A DNA stretch of 64,000 bases, taken from NCBI RefSeq assembly GCF_900167415.1, contig NZ_FUWU01000006.1, forward strand, positions 27,377 through 91,376, written 5' to 3'. The notes beneath the pieces were generated by a model. It worked only from the letters and a program-made list of their open reading frames with translations, made no database searches and was not told where the DNA came from. Position 1 is the first letter of the stretch. The number at the start of each line of letters is the position of its first letter. The translations under genes and the position numbers were made by a program. This document shows positions 55,988-64,000 of the stretch, in pieces. Source of the stretch: Fibrobacter intestinalis (lineage in GTDB: Bacteria > Fibrobacterota > Fibrobacteria > Fibrobacterales > Fibrobacteraceae).

Positions 55988-57334
55988 GTGAAAGACGAGA
56001 TAGTCAAATCCCTTTTGGAAATGCCGCATCAAGATGGCGATAGGCTGCCTTCGATAAGAATTTTGATGCAGACGATGCGTGCCGCTTCGGGAACGGTTCA
56101 AAATGCGATTGCTCTTTTGAAGGCGCAAGGTCTGGTGTATTCGGACCCGGGGCGAGGAACTTTTTGGGGAAAGCGGCAGCGGGTGAAAATCGAAGTGCCG
56201 AGTCCCGATGGGCGGCAAACCCTTTGGGAAAAATTTCAGTCGGATCTCCGTTCGGGAGTTTTTTCTTCGAATATGCCGTTGCCGTCCAAGAAGGAATTGG
56301 CGGATCGCTATCGGGTTTCGCCGTACTTGTTGGAGCGATGTTTGCGGGATGCTTGCGCAAGGGGCTTTCTTGTTCGCGAAGGAAAACGGCGTTATACTTT
56401 TCCGAAGCAGGGGAAAAAGTCGGAGTCGGAAATCCTCTTTATCACGCGTTCGACTTCTTGGGGCGCTTTTCATCCTGTCAGCGAACGGGAAATGGATTTT
56501 TTGCGTTGCGCTTATCGGCTAGGTGCAGAAAAGCATTATCAGTTGCGGCTTCTCGGTTTTGACGAAAAATCGGGGCGTTTTGTAGATAGAAATGGCTGCG
56601 TTCGTTCTCTTTCGGATTTTCCCCGTGCAGTCGGGGCGATGGTTTCGACGCTGCTGGTGCAAAAGCCGTTAAAGCTTTTGAATGCCTTGATTTCCGCCGG
56701 TTTTCCGATTTCAGTTTGGTGGGAGCATCCGCATTCGGATTTGGACGGGACTTTTTTGAAAAAGGCGGGATGGATGTTTTTTAATTCCGCTTTTGGAAAA
56801 AATCCGGGAATCGTCGTGGGAAAGCATTTGCTTCAAAAAGGTTTTTCTCGAGCGGTTTACATTTCTCCCTATCATGCGAGTTCCTGGTCTATGGACCGTT
56901 TGCAAGGGTTGAAAGAATGCGGGCTGGACATGGTTCCCTGTATCGATGAAAGGCATGCCAGTCCTTGGGATTTTCGCTGTTTGGCGAGTCAAAAAGGTCC
57001 GAAATTCAGCGTGGATATTCGGGCGAGGAAAATAGAAAAGGGGATTTTGAAAAAGCTGTTGAAAGACGCGCCAACACAAATTCCCTGGGTGACTGTTAAC
57101 GATGAAGTCGCCGGACTTTTGCGCGAACTGGAAGAAGAGGGCGCTTTAAAAGAAATTCCGTATCTCGTCGGATTTGACAATTCTGCCGAAAGCTATTTGC
57201 TGCGGCTGGATTCGTTCGACTGCAATACGGAAAAATTGGTGGAGCAGATGTTTTACCATCTGGAGCTGGGGAAAAAGGACCCTTTTCACAACGGCCTTTT
57301 GCGGGAAATTCCCGGAAAGGTCGTGGAAAAGTAA
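55988..57334 (+). CDS. transcription regulator with two GntR-type winged helices and a sugar-binding-like domain
   Basis: 448 residues from GTG 55988, eight bases after AAGGAA. Residues 1-60 form a GntR-like winged helix (GDRLPSIRILMQTMRAASGT, VQNAIALLKAQGLVYSDPGR). Residues 75-145 form a second one (LPSKKELADRYRVSPYLLER, CLRDACARGFLVREGKRRYT). The rest, with VGAMVSTLLVQKPLKLLNAL and IPYLVGFDNSA, resembles a LacI/periplasmic-binding fold. Two DNA-reading heads in one chain are uncommon. The gene converges on the GH116 gene, 14 bases away, its likely target. Confidence 0.75.
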   Translation: MKDEIVKSLLEMPHQDGDRLPSIRILMQTMRAASGTVQNAIALLKAQGLVYSDPGRGTFWGKRQRVKIEVPSPDGRQTLWEKFQSDLRSGVFSSNMPLPSKKELADRYRVSPYLLERCLRDACARGFLVREGKRRYTFPKQGKKSESEILFITRSTSWGAFHPVSEREMDFLRCAYRLGAEKHYQLRLLGFDEKSGRFVDRNGCVRSLSDFPRAVGAMVSTLLVQKPLKLLNALISAGFPISVWWEHPHSDLDGTFLKKAGWMFFNSAFGKNPGIVVGKHLLQKGFSRAVYISPYHASSWSMDRLQGLKECGLDMVPCIDERHASPWDFRCLASQKGPKFSVDIRARKIEKGILKKLLKDAPTQIPWVTVNDEVAGLLRELEEEGALKEIPYLVGFDNSAESYLLRLDSFDCNTEKLVEQMFYHLELGKKDPFHNGLLREIPGKVVEK

Positions 57335-57348
57335 AGCCCTTTTTTCTG

Positions 57349-60300
57349 TTATTTCAAGGCGTCGAAGAGGGCGAACACCATGCCCGGGCGGAAATATTTT
57401 CCGGCGGTGTATTTGAGCGCCGTGCTGTGCAGAACGGTGAACAAATCCTCTTCAGCGATTTTGGCTTTTTTGGCGAGAGGGCCGTAGGCCTTTTTGAATG
57501 CGGCAAGATTCTTCGGAAGTTTGGGAGAAACCCGCTGATCGGCGAGGAGTGCGCCCTTCTTGACGAGCTCGGCAATCAGCGTCTTGGCGGCGGTTGCCGA
57601 AACTCCAGCTTTGACAAGGACGTCTTCGTGGAGGCGGCAGCTTCCATTGAATCCTTCTGGAGCGGCGAACGGAATTTTCGCTTCTTCGTAAAGGTTCTGG
57701 ATCATGCTGTTCACCATGTCGCGAGCCTTGTCAAATTCTTCGTGGAGAATCATACCGCTGGCAATGCTGTATTGGATGCCAATCCACACGTCGTGGGCCT
57801 GGAAGTTGAACTCGTCCAAAGGAGAACCGTCTTTGTGAACAAGATTCGCGGCACCGAGGAGTGGCGTGTTCGCTTTGTAATTCGTCTTGTAGATCCGATC
57901 CAAAGTTCGAGCGGCTTTGTCAAAATCGGTCAGCGGTTCCAGCCCGAGCAAGCGCAAGTAGGTGTCGGCGAGCATGGAGTCTGCAAACACATCGTCGCAA
58001 TCCAATTCCAGCTTGGCCCGGAAGGATTCGGTGAAAGCTTCGGGAGCGGAACCGAGCAGAAATTCTTTTTTGAATTGGCGCAGTTCCCGCTTGGAGAGAT
58101 TCACGTCGTCGGGAATTTCCGAGTAGTTTACCCAGTGGTTGAGTTCGCTCAGCTTTTGAGCGTCGGAACCGGAAAGGGGAATTTCGTCTGCGAGCGCTTC
58201 GACCACTTTGTCGAAATGTTCAAAGTTCACGTCCTTGGCTTCAATCGGAGTGGCAAAGAAATGGAAATAGCCTTCGTTTTCGTCCCAGAGCGCTTCGTGG
58301 AATTCCGCTTCGGCTTCGTCGGCTTTTTGGTTCCAGGCGATAGCGCGGGAACTGTCGCCGACGAGTTCGGCGATTTTTGCTGCCGCGCGGAGTCCGGCGA
58401 TCCAGAGGGATCCGCAATAGACGGAAATGCCGTTGGAAGAAAGGTTGTCGAAGGTGTCGTCGGTGCCGTGGGTCAGCGGGAAATTCTGGCCTTCATCGAC
58501 CATCTTTTCCAGGTATTCCATGCAGGCATAGACCGCATCCTTGCAGGATTCCAGAACTTCTTTGTTCCCGGTGAATTTGTAATGACGGAGAACCATCAGA
58601 ACGTATTTGGGGGCAAGGTCTTTCCATTCTTTAACGTTGTGCCAGTCGTAGGCGTCGGGTGCCGGGTCAAAAGGACTGCCGAGGTCATGGATGACGGCTC
58701 CGGTCACTGCGCGGGGGCCTTCGAGTTTGGCTTCCGGCAGATCGGCAAAGGGATGGTTTACATATTCGTGATGCCTGCGGACATTCGAATCGCTTGCCAG
58801 AATCGCGTCGGCGAAACGCTTCATCACGACGCCGTCCAGTCGGGGCATCAACGCCAGCAGAGAGAAGCTGCCGTAGAAGTAAACGTCGAGAGAATTGAAG
58901 AACGGATAGTCGGCGCATTCGCGAACGAGGAAATTGTCGTCTTTGTCCCAGACTGTCGCTTCGGGAATGAAGCTGAGTGTGTTCAAAGCTAGGCTGCGGA
59001 ATTCCGCCTGCTTCTTTTTGTCTTTGGGGAAAAGTTTGGAAAGCGCTTTTTCGGGGGTGAGGGCGTGGAACGCTTCGCCGAAAGTCTTTTCAAATTCGGC
59101 GTCGAAGTTGAGAGCTTCGGAAAGCATCGCGCGGACTCGGCCATAAGGCTCCGGGAAGAACACCGTGTATTTTTTCAGATTTTCTTTGCCCTGGAAACGG
59201 ATGTGTGCAAAATCGAGAACCGTGTTGAACTGCACCCGCGTTCTGGCGTGGGGTTTCAAACGGATGGTGACGGCGATGGCGCCGGCGACGGTTTCCCGAC
59301 CGCTGTAAACGTTTTTCACAAAGGTCTTGGATACTCGACCGCTTTGCAGTGCGCCTGCGAGAACCGTCTCTTGGTCGTTCCGGTAAAAGAGAGGCTTTGT
59401 CGAAACGTTCACGTCGTCTTTGGGATTCCAGGCAACGCTGATTCCCATGCAGCCGTCAAAATCGCTTTCGGCAAGGGAAGCCTTGTTGTAAAACTCGACA
59501 CCCTTCACCTCTCGACCATCGGCGAGGGTTTCGTTAAATTCAACGCCCTGCGGATTTTTGGCGACGGGAACCAGAACAAACGAAGAATCCTGGACGCCTT
59601 CGCGATCCTTGCGCACCTGGTAACCGCAGTAGTTTTCCTGCATCTGCACCAGGGTGATTTCCCGGACATCCTTTGTCGGGTTGTAAAGTTCATAGCGGAC
59701 TGCGCTGACGGGCAGGCTCGAAAGGCGTTCGTTGTTCGGCAGGATGTAGCTGTATTGGTAACGGCTGATTTGGACGTCGGCATTTCCCAAAAATCTTGTG
59801 CGGGAAAGGGGATATTCCGCAGTATATTCCATCTTCTGCGCGTCGTATCCTTTTTCTCCCAGAAATTCGGTTTCGCATCCGAAAGCCGCGGTCAGCGCTC
59901 CTTTCCGTTCCACTTTTTCGCCGAGCTCGCCGTCAAAAAAGTCGATAAGGACGGCACGGTTAAATTCCGGGGAAGTCGTTTTGCCGGCGTCGATCATCGC
60001 CTGTGTGCGCGGGCTGAATTCCGTATGCCAGCGGTAAAGGGCGTCTTTGTTGGTTTCAAAAAATTTCTTGTCGGCGAGAATTTTTTCGATTTTTTTCAGA
60101 GTGTCCTTTTCGTTCTTTTCCGAAAAAAGCGGATTCCCATTGGCGTCCTTCAACACATAGAACTGATTCTTGCGGGAAAATTCAAAGAAATTGCGGATGG
60201 CGAGCGGGGCGTTCTTGCGGATGACGGATTCACGGAAAAAAACGTTTTGCAGACGCAGGTCGTCCGGATTTGTGGCGCGAATCTGGATGCCGGGAATGAT

Positions 60301-60498
60301 GCCCGTGACCGGTGTCGTCCCTGCGGGCGTTGCCGTATAAGTGCTTCCGATGCCGCCGACGGCAATCCCTGTCGTTGCGGGAGTTGTGGTGAGCGGCGTG
60401 TACCACGGCTGAATAAATTCCACGGCGAGACCTTTGGTCATCAGCTCTTTCACGTTGCCGTTGAGTTTCGCGGATTCTAGATATTTATCAAATGTCAT
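57349..60498 (-). CDS. GH116 family beta-glucosidase/glucosylceramidase-like enzyme
   Basis: 1049 residues with no signal peptide, so probably cytoplasmic. The N-terminal domain has GIAVGGIGSTYTATPAGTT. The catalytic (alpha/alpha) barrel from about residue 500 shows FFNSLDVYFYGSFSLLALMP, closely like the GBA2 segment that follows the nucleophile. VIHDLGSPFDPAPDAYDWHN, THGTDDTFDNLSSNGISVYC (acid/base Asp) and SLWIAGLRAAAKIAEL follow. The segment RECADY sits where GBA2-type enzymes have two Glu; here the second is Asp, so the nucleophile needs checking. The enzyme likely removes glucose or xylose from internalised oligosaccharides. A long insertion before the C-terminal helices is unusual. Confidence 0.78.
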   Translation of the reverse strand: MTFDKYLESAKLNGNVKELMTKGLAVEFIQPWYTPLTTTPATTGIAVGGIGSTYTATPAGTTPVTGIIPGIQIRATNPDDLRLQNVFFRESVIRKNAPLAIRNFFEFSRKNQFYVLKDANGNPLFSEKNEKDTLKKIEKILADKKFFETNKDALYRWHTEFSPRTQAMIDAGKTTSPEFNRAVLIDFFDGELGEKVERKGALTAAFGCETEFLGEKGYDAQKMEYTAEYPLSRTRFLGNADVQISRYQYSYILPNNERLSSLPVSAVRYELYNPTKDVREITLVQMQENYCGYQVRKDREGVQDSSFVLVPVAKNPQGVEFNETLADGREVKGVEFYNKASLAESDFDGCMGISVAWNPKDDVNVSTKPLFYRNDQETVLAGALQSGRVSKTFVKNVYSGRETVAGAIAVTIRLKPHARTRVQFNTVLDFAHIRFQGKENLKKYTVFFPEPYGRVRAMLSEALNFDAEFEKTFGEAFHALTPEKALSKLFPKDKKKQAEFRSLALNTLSFIPEATVWDKDDNFLVRECADYPFFNSLDVYFYGSFSLLALMPRLDGVVMKRFADAILASDSNVRRHHEYVNHPFADLPEAKLEGPRAVTGAVIHDLGSPFDPAPDAYDWHNVKEWKDLAPKYVLMVLRHYKFTGNKEVLESCKDAVYACMEYLEKMVDEGQNFPLTHGTDDTFDNLSSNGISVYCGSLWIAGLRAAAKIAELVGDSSRAIAWNQKADEAEAEFHEALWDENEGYFHFFATPIEAKDVNFEHFDKVVEALADEIPLSGSDAQKLSELNHWVNYSEIPDDVNLSKRELRQFKKEFLLGSAPEAFTESFRAKLELDCDDVFADSMLADTYLRLLGLEPLTDFDKAARTLDRIYKTNYKANTPLLGAANLVHKDGSPLDEFNFQAHDVWIGIQYSIASGMILHEEFDKARDMVNSMIQNLYEEAKIPFAAPEGFNGSCRLHEDVLVKAGVSATAAKTLIAELVKKGALLADQRVSPKLPKNLAAFKKAYGPLAKKAKIAEEDLFTVLHSTALKYTAGKYFRPGMVFALFDALK

Positions 60499-60548
60499 GA
60501 CGAATGTTCCTATGGTTGATTTTATTGCAGAAGGGAATTTAGAAAAGT

Positions 60549-60556
60549 TATCTTTG
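60549..60556 (+). promoter_or_regulatory. TATCTTTG box before purN
   Basis: Exact TAnnTTTG, four bases (CGGT) before the ATG at 60561. A TTG lies 21 bases upstream of the box (60525-60527), the best -33 candidate of the set. Confidence 0.6.
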
Positions 60557-60560
60557 CGGT

Positions 60561-61157
60561 ATGTTTACTTTTGGCGTATTTGCTTCGGGTGGCGGCAGTA
60601 ATTTCAAAGCCATCCTTTCCCATGCAAACGATGGATCTTTGGGTGGTGCTTGCCGTTTTTTGGTGACAAACAACGCTTCTTGTGGTGCAGTAAAAATTGC
60701 CGAGGAACAGGGCATTCCTGTTTTTCATATTTCTTCCAAGACGCATCCCGACAAGCGGGATTACGAAAAAGCCCTTTTGCAGGTCGTCCAAAAATTTCCC
60801 GTAGATTTTGTTGCGCTTTGCGGGTTTATGAAACGCATTCCGGATTCCTTTTTGCAAACGATGGAAAATCGCATTTTGAATGTGCACCCGTCTTTGCTTC
60901 CCAAATATGGCGGTGCCGGATTTTTTGGAATACACGTCCACGAAGCGGTCCTGGCGGCAAAAGAAAAAGAGTCGGGTGCTACCATCCATCTGGTTTCGAG
61001 CCAATACGATTCGGGCAGGATTTTGGCGCAGGTCAAAGTTCCCGTGATGCCTTCCGATTCGCCGGAAGAATTGGCGAAGCGGGTTCTTGTGCAGGAACAT
61101 CTTTTGTTTTGGAAAACGTTGAAAGATTACGCTGAAAATTTTTCCTCTGCTAAATAA
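60561..61157 (+). CDS. purN: phosphoribosylglycinamide formyltransferase
   Basis: PurN transfers formyl from 10-formyl-THF to GAR in purine synthesis. 198 residues: VFASGGGSNFKAILSH (substrate phosphate loop), VALCGFMKRIPDSFL, and NVHPSLLPKYGGAGFFGIHV with the catalytic Asn and His. The late catalytic Asp is in SSQYDSGRIL. Other pur genes are not adjacent; RNase HII follows 29 bases downstream. Confidence 0.95.
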   Translation: MFTFGVFASGGGSNFKAILSHANDGSLGGACRFLVTNNASCGAVKIAEEQGIPVFHISSKTHPDKRDYEKALLQVVQKFPVDFVALCGFMKRIPDSFLQTMENRILNVHPSLLPKYGGAGFFGIHVHEAVLAAKEKESGATIHLVSSQYDSGRILAQVKVPVMPSDSPEELAKRVLVQEHLLFWKTLKDYAENFSSAK

Positions 61158-61186
61158 TTCAAAATTTGTTTTGGAACGCATTTGCG

Positions 61187-61915
61187 ATGAAATGGAAATC
61201 TCCTGAATTTTTGAAAGGCGTGCAGTCGCCGATAGAGGGCGAGCGGGCTTTTCGGTCCGAGTATCCCCAAAAAATCATCATCGGCGTGGATGAAGTGGGC
61301 AGGGGGCCGTTGGCCGGTCCTGTCGTCGCTTGTGCAGCCGTGCTGAAAGAAGGGATTCTGGACAGCGCGTTGAAGGATTCCAAAAAATTGAGCCGCATCA
61401 AACGCGAAGCGATGTACGAACAGATTCAGTCGGAATGCCTGTGCTATGCGATTGCGAGCGCGAGCGTGAGGGAAATCGACCAGATGAATATTCTGGATGC
61501 GGATTTCTTGGCGATGCGCCGGGCTTTGAACGCATTGGGAGTGCAAGGTCTCGCTGTTTCGGAACCGGAATTGCCAATCGTTTCAAGCGGAAAACTGCCG
61601 TCTGGAATTCAGGTCGTCATTGCTGTCGATGGAAATTTGAAAATTCGAGGCGTTCCGCCAGAAACGCAAGTTGCCGTTGTGAAAGGGGACGCCCTTGTGG
61701 CGAGCATTTCGGCGGCGTCCATTTTGGCGAAGGTGTTTCGGGATCGCTACATGGATGCTCTGGCTTTAAAATATCCGGGCTACGCATTTGAAAAAAATGC
61801 GGGCTATGGAACGAAAGCGCATTTGGATGGAATTCGAAAATTCGGGATGACGCCGGAACATCGTCAAAGTTTTCATCCGAAAAGCCTGCAAGTCGAAATG
61901 GAACTTCGTGACTAG
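61187..61915 (+). CDS. rnhB: ribonuclease HII
   Basis: RNase HII nicks at ribonucleotides in DNA. 242 residues from the ATG at 61187 (TTG 61166 is an alternative). IIGVDEVGRGPLAGPVVACA carries the Asp-Glu pair, DSKKLSRIKRE and VIAVDGNLKIRGV follow, and ISAASILAKVFRDRYMDAL includes the last Asp. About 30 residues precede the core, longer than in E. coli. Confidence 0.94.
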   Translation: MKWKSPEFLKGVQSPIEGERAFRSEYPQKIIIGVDEVGRGPLAGPVVACAAVLKEGILDSALKDSKKLSRIKREAMYEQIQSECLCYAIASASVREIDQMNILDADFLAMRRALNALGVQGLAVSEPELPIVSSGKLPSGIQVVIAVDGNLKIRGVPPETQVAVVKGDALVASISAASILAKVFRDRYMDALALKYPGYAFEKNAGYGTKAHLDGIRKFGMTPEHRQSFHPKSLQVEMELRD

Positions 61916-61926
61916 AGGGGAAAATT

Positions 61927-62628
61927 CTACACGCACTTGCCAATGCCGACAATGGCCGCAGTCCGTGCCCGCAGACGCGTTTTTCCAAGCCCTAGAATTT
62001 GTACGGAGCCGTTCGCGTAGCTTTTCACCAGTTCGATTTCTCGGGGGGAAAATCCGCCTTCGGGTCCTACCAGCAGCGTGGTTTCCTTCTCTAGCGTCGG
62101 CAGATTTCTTTCGCCGTCCATATCGCAAAGGACGATGTCCCCGCGGTAATTTCTTATCCATTCTTCCAACGGAACGGGGCCGCGGATTTCGGTAAGCCAG
62201 GCTTTCAGGGATTGTTTGAGGCTCACGGTGGCTTTGAGTTCACAACGTCGCACGACTTTTTGCAGGTTGGAAGCTTTGGGTTCCTCGGAATGTTCCGTCC
62301 GCAGCAAAGTGATGCTCGCGACTTCCATCTCTCCCACGTGCAGGGCGATTTCTTCGTTGCCGTCGTCTTTGAGACAGGCGATTCCCAGATGCAGAAGCGG
62401 CTTGGGACGATTGGATTCCTTGATGCTTTCAACCCGGATTTCGCAGCAACGCGGATCCGCTTTTTCCACGATGCCCGTTGCCAAGTGCCCCTTGCCGTCG
62501 GTCAGTTGCAGAATGTCGCCGGGGCGAGCGCGGCAAACTCGAATGGCGTGCGCGCTTTCTTCGGCGGAAAGGGGAAGAACGCCTTTGGCGAGTTCGGGAA
62601 CATAAAATCGGGTATCCGGAGATTTCAT
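61927..62628 (-). CDS. rsmE: 16S rRNA (uracil1498-N3)-methyltransferase
   Basis: 233 residues of the SPOUT class. The ATG at 62628 starts MKSPDTRFYVPELAKGVLPL; longer readings upstream are antisense to the HAD gene. An N-terminal PUA-like domain (HAIRVCRARPGDILQLTDGK) is followed by the knot: LLVGPEGGFSPREIELVKSY and ILGLGKTRLRARTAAIVGIG with the SAM-binding loop. The ATG lies four bases after TATTTTTG. Confidence 0.95.
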   Translation of the reverse strand: MKSPDTRFYVPELAKGVLPLSAEESAHAIRVCRARPGDILQLTDGKGHLATGIVEKADPRCCEIRVESIKESNRPKPLLHLGIACLKDDGNEEIALHVGEMEVASITLLRTEHSEEPKASNLQKVVRRCELKATVSLKQSLKAWLTEIRGPVPLEEWIRNYRGDIVLCDMDGERNLPTLEKETTLLVGPEGGFSPREIELVKSYANGSVQILGLGKTRLRARTAAIVGIGKCV

Positions 62629-62632
62629 AGCC

Positions 62633-62653
62633 CAAAAATAAATTCTAAATTGT
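62633..62653. promoter_or_regulatory. back-to-back boxes for rsmE and the HAD phosphatase
   Basis: Minus-strand TATTTTTG (62633-62640) ends four bases before the rsmE ATG. Plus-strand TAAATTGT (62646-62653, a looser match) ends five bases before the ATG at 62659. The boxes are five bases apart, so simultaneous use is not possible. Confidence 0.45.
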
Positions 62654-62658
62654 GCGCT

Positions 62659-63444
62659 ATGAAGCGAATAAAGGCCGTTGTATTCGATTTGGACGGGACT
62701 CTCTACCTTTCGGGAAAGCCTTATCCGCAGGCTGTGCAGACCGTCCAGAAGGTGGCGCAAAAAGTTCCTGTCTATTATATGTCGAACAATACGAGCAAAT
62801 CGCTGGTGTTTTACATGAACCGTCTTGTTCGCATGGGACTCCCGTTGCAGAACAAGGACCGCATCCTTTCGGCGATGACCTTTGCCCTTTCGGAAATCCA
62901 CAAGCGCGGCATCAAGAACGTCTATCTCTTTGCCAACCCGGAAGTTTCGGAATGGTTCGCCGCCGAAGATCCAATGCTCGACATCCATGCGCCCATGGAT
63001 AAAACGGAATTGGTATTGGTCGCTTACCATTCTTCTTTCAATTATCGGGACCTGTGCGAAGTCTCGTGGCGACTGGAGCGGGGGGCGGATTTTTGGGTGA
63101 CGCATTCGGATTTTGTCTGTCCCGACGAATTGGGGCCTGTGCCGGACATCGGTAGTTTTATGGCGATGTTCAAGGCGGCGACGGGGCGCGAACCTTCTCG
63201 CATTTTTGGAAAACCGAATCCCGAAATGCTTTCGCCGCTGATGGAATTCGTGTCTCCCGAAGAGATTTTGATTGTCGGCGACCGTCTTTATACCGATTTT
63301 GAATTGGCGATTCGTTCGGGTTGCCATTTTGCTCTGGTTTTGTGCGGGGAAACGAAAGCGCGCGATGTGCAGCGCCTTGCTCGTCAGCCGGATATCATTG
63401 CTGAGCAGGTTTTTGATATCGACTTCGACAAGCTTATCGGCTGA
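62659..63444 (+). CDS. HAD-superfamily phosphatase, NagD-like
   Basis: 261 residues. Motif I is VVFDLDGTLYLSGKPYPQAV, motif II YYMSNNTSKS, the Lys is in GKPNPEMLSPL, and the acidic motif is ILIVGDRLYTDFELAIRSGC. This is the type IIA cap HAD layout of NagD and phosphoglycolate/pNPP phosphatases. It acts on small phosphorylated metabolites in the cytoplasm. The natural substrate is not predictable. Confidence 0.9.
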   Translation: MKRIKAVVFDLDGTLYLSGKPYPQAVQTVQKVAQKVPVYYMSNNTSKSLVFYMNRLVRMGLPLQNKDRILSAMTFALSEIHKRGIKNVYLFANPEVSEWFAAEDPMLDIHAPMDKTELVLVAYHSSFNYRDLCEVSWRLERGADFWVTHSDFVCPDELGPVPDIGSFMAMFKAATGREPSRIFGKPNPEMLSPLMEFVSPEEILIVGDRLYTDFELAIRSGCHFALVLCGETKARDVQRLARQPDIIAEQVFDIDFDKLIG

Positions 63445-63492
63445 GAGGAATTGTCTGTGGAGGGCTCTCGGCGCAATTGATGAGAGATGTTG

Positions 63493-63521
63493 CAAAAAAG
63501 CCCCGCAGAAAGCGAGGCTTA
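63493..63521 (-). terminator. intrinsic terminator of the Rpn-type gene
   Basis: Minus strand AAGCCTCGC-TTTCT-GCGGGGCTT (9 bp, one T-G pair) followed by a T run, 18 bases after the stop of the Rpn-type gene. Confidence 0.85.
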
Positions 63522-63538
63522 AGTCCTAAAAATATGAG

Positions 63539-64000
63539 TTACAAATTTCGGATTTCTTCTTCGGAAAGGCCTGAAACATTCGCGATGAGGTCTAGAGATG
63601 CTCCATTGTTTTTAAGAGCTTTCGCTATTTCCCGCCGTTCTTCCTCTCTACCCTCTTCCCGTCCCCTTTCCATGCCGATCCCGATACCTTTTTCAACACC
63701 GATTTCAATTCCTTCGTCACGACCTTCCTCGTATTTTGCGGCGAGGGCCTTTTCTTCGGCTTCGGCGATGGTCTCGTAGCCGTAGGCTTCGGATGTCTTG
63801 ATGAAGTCCATTTTGAGTTCCTCCTTTTCCTTCGAGGGGATCAATGCCTTCAAATATATAAATGTTTCCGTGATGAAGCTTTCCGCCTCCTCTCGGGGGA
63901 GTTCCTTGAGCGTTCGGATGGCCGTTTGCAAGTGCGCGTGCATCGCCTCGCTGTGGAACACGTATTTCATCGCGACGAGGGCGAGCGCGATTTTCGGGGA
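63539..64000 (-). CDS. Rpn/PD-(D/E)XK transposase-like nuclease, C-terminal part (cut by the window edge)
   Basis: The frame stays open to base 64000, so the N-terminal nuclease domain lies outside. The visible 150 or so residues match the C-terminal half of Rpn-family proteins. They begin [20 protein letters not shown] and continue with helices ([20 protein letters not shown]). An acidic/basic repeat with G-I-x-x-G and E-E-G-R-E periodicity follows, and the tail [15 protein letters not shown] is HTH-like. Family members promote RecA-independent recombination and are often present in many copies. The alternating Glu/Gly/Arg repeat is short and probably length-variable. Confidence 0.75.
   Translation of the reverse strand, partial: SPKIALALVAMKYVFHSEAMHAHLQTAIRTLKELPREEAESFITETFIYLKALIPSKEKEELKMDFIKTSEAYGYETIAEAEEKALAAKYEEGRDEGIEIGVEKGIGIGMERGREEGREEERREIAKALKNNGASLDLIANVSGLSEEEIRNL

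Noticed and set aside
57427..60480. Two long plus-strand open frames opposite the GH116 gene
   Set aside because: Both mirror a well-supported enzyme and read as Val/Gly/Phe-rich shadow sequence without motifs or ribosome-binding sites.

Overview
The window looks like chromosomal DNA of a Fibrobacter-type bacterium (phylum Fibrobacterota). The best single pointer is the protein at 9066-10508, whose C-terminus is a Fibrobacter major paralogous (FISUMP) domain. The rest fits a Gram-negative fibre degrader: an OmpA protein with calcium-binding thrombospondin type-3 repeats, a secreted pectate lyase, a GBA2-like GH116 enzyme and a TonB energising operon. Recurrent TAnnTTTG boxes in front of genes recall the promoters of the related Bacteroidetes. 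The assignment is by inference from gene content; no rRNA is present.

Layout: 1-487 end of a DoxX/MauE-like membrane gene pair; 714-2561 ilvD; 2721-5841 a minus-strand operon obgE, HU-like, smpB, N-acetylmuramoyl-alanine amidase; 5867-8275 two decayed AAA ATPase genes; 8518-10508 a GIY-YIG nuclease-like gene with a membrane FISUMP gene; 10692-12404 pectate lyase; 12452-12644 a truncated HTH gene; 12773-14890 divergent uppP and a TPR protein; 15101-20012 minus-strand rlmI, thrH, hslO, a sugar-nucleotide epimerase and a repeat-bearing outer-membrane protein; 20301-27312 an ankyrin lipoprotein and a TonB/ExbB/ExbD operon; 27357-30286 leuB, tRNA-Leu(GAG), yebC.

Then 30613-32512 a TlpA-like thioredoxin and asnS (minus); 32549-34520 an outer-membrane protein and rpsF-rpsR-rplI; 34832-37070 ilvBN (minus); 37680-41156 radC and the OmpA/TSP3 protein; 41435-44153 a glutamine amidotransferase with bioA and bioD; 44675-49990 ppk1-ppx and monomeric isocitrate dehydrogenase; 50083-57334 scpB, mutS, an HD hydrolase, a GAF/PP2C phosphatase and a double-GntR regulator; 57349-60498 GH116 (minus); 60561-63444 purN, rnhB, rsmE, a NagD-like HAD phosphatase; 63539-64000 an Rpn-type nuclease running off the end.

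Most of this is housekeeping: branched-chain amino acid synthesis is spread over three loci (ilvD, leuB, ilvBN), and there are biotin, polyphosphate, cell-wall and translation genes. Accessory material is concentrated in 5.8-12.7 kb and in the longer intergenic gaps, which carry related dispersed repeats. The most striking unlisted signal is regulatory. At least a dozen unrelated genes begin 4-5 bases after a TAnnTTTG-like octamer, which predicts leaderless or nearly leaderless mRNAs as a common start mode in this genome.
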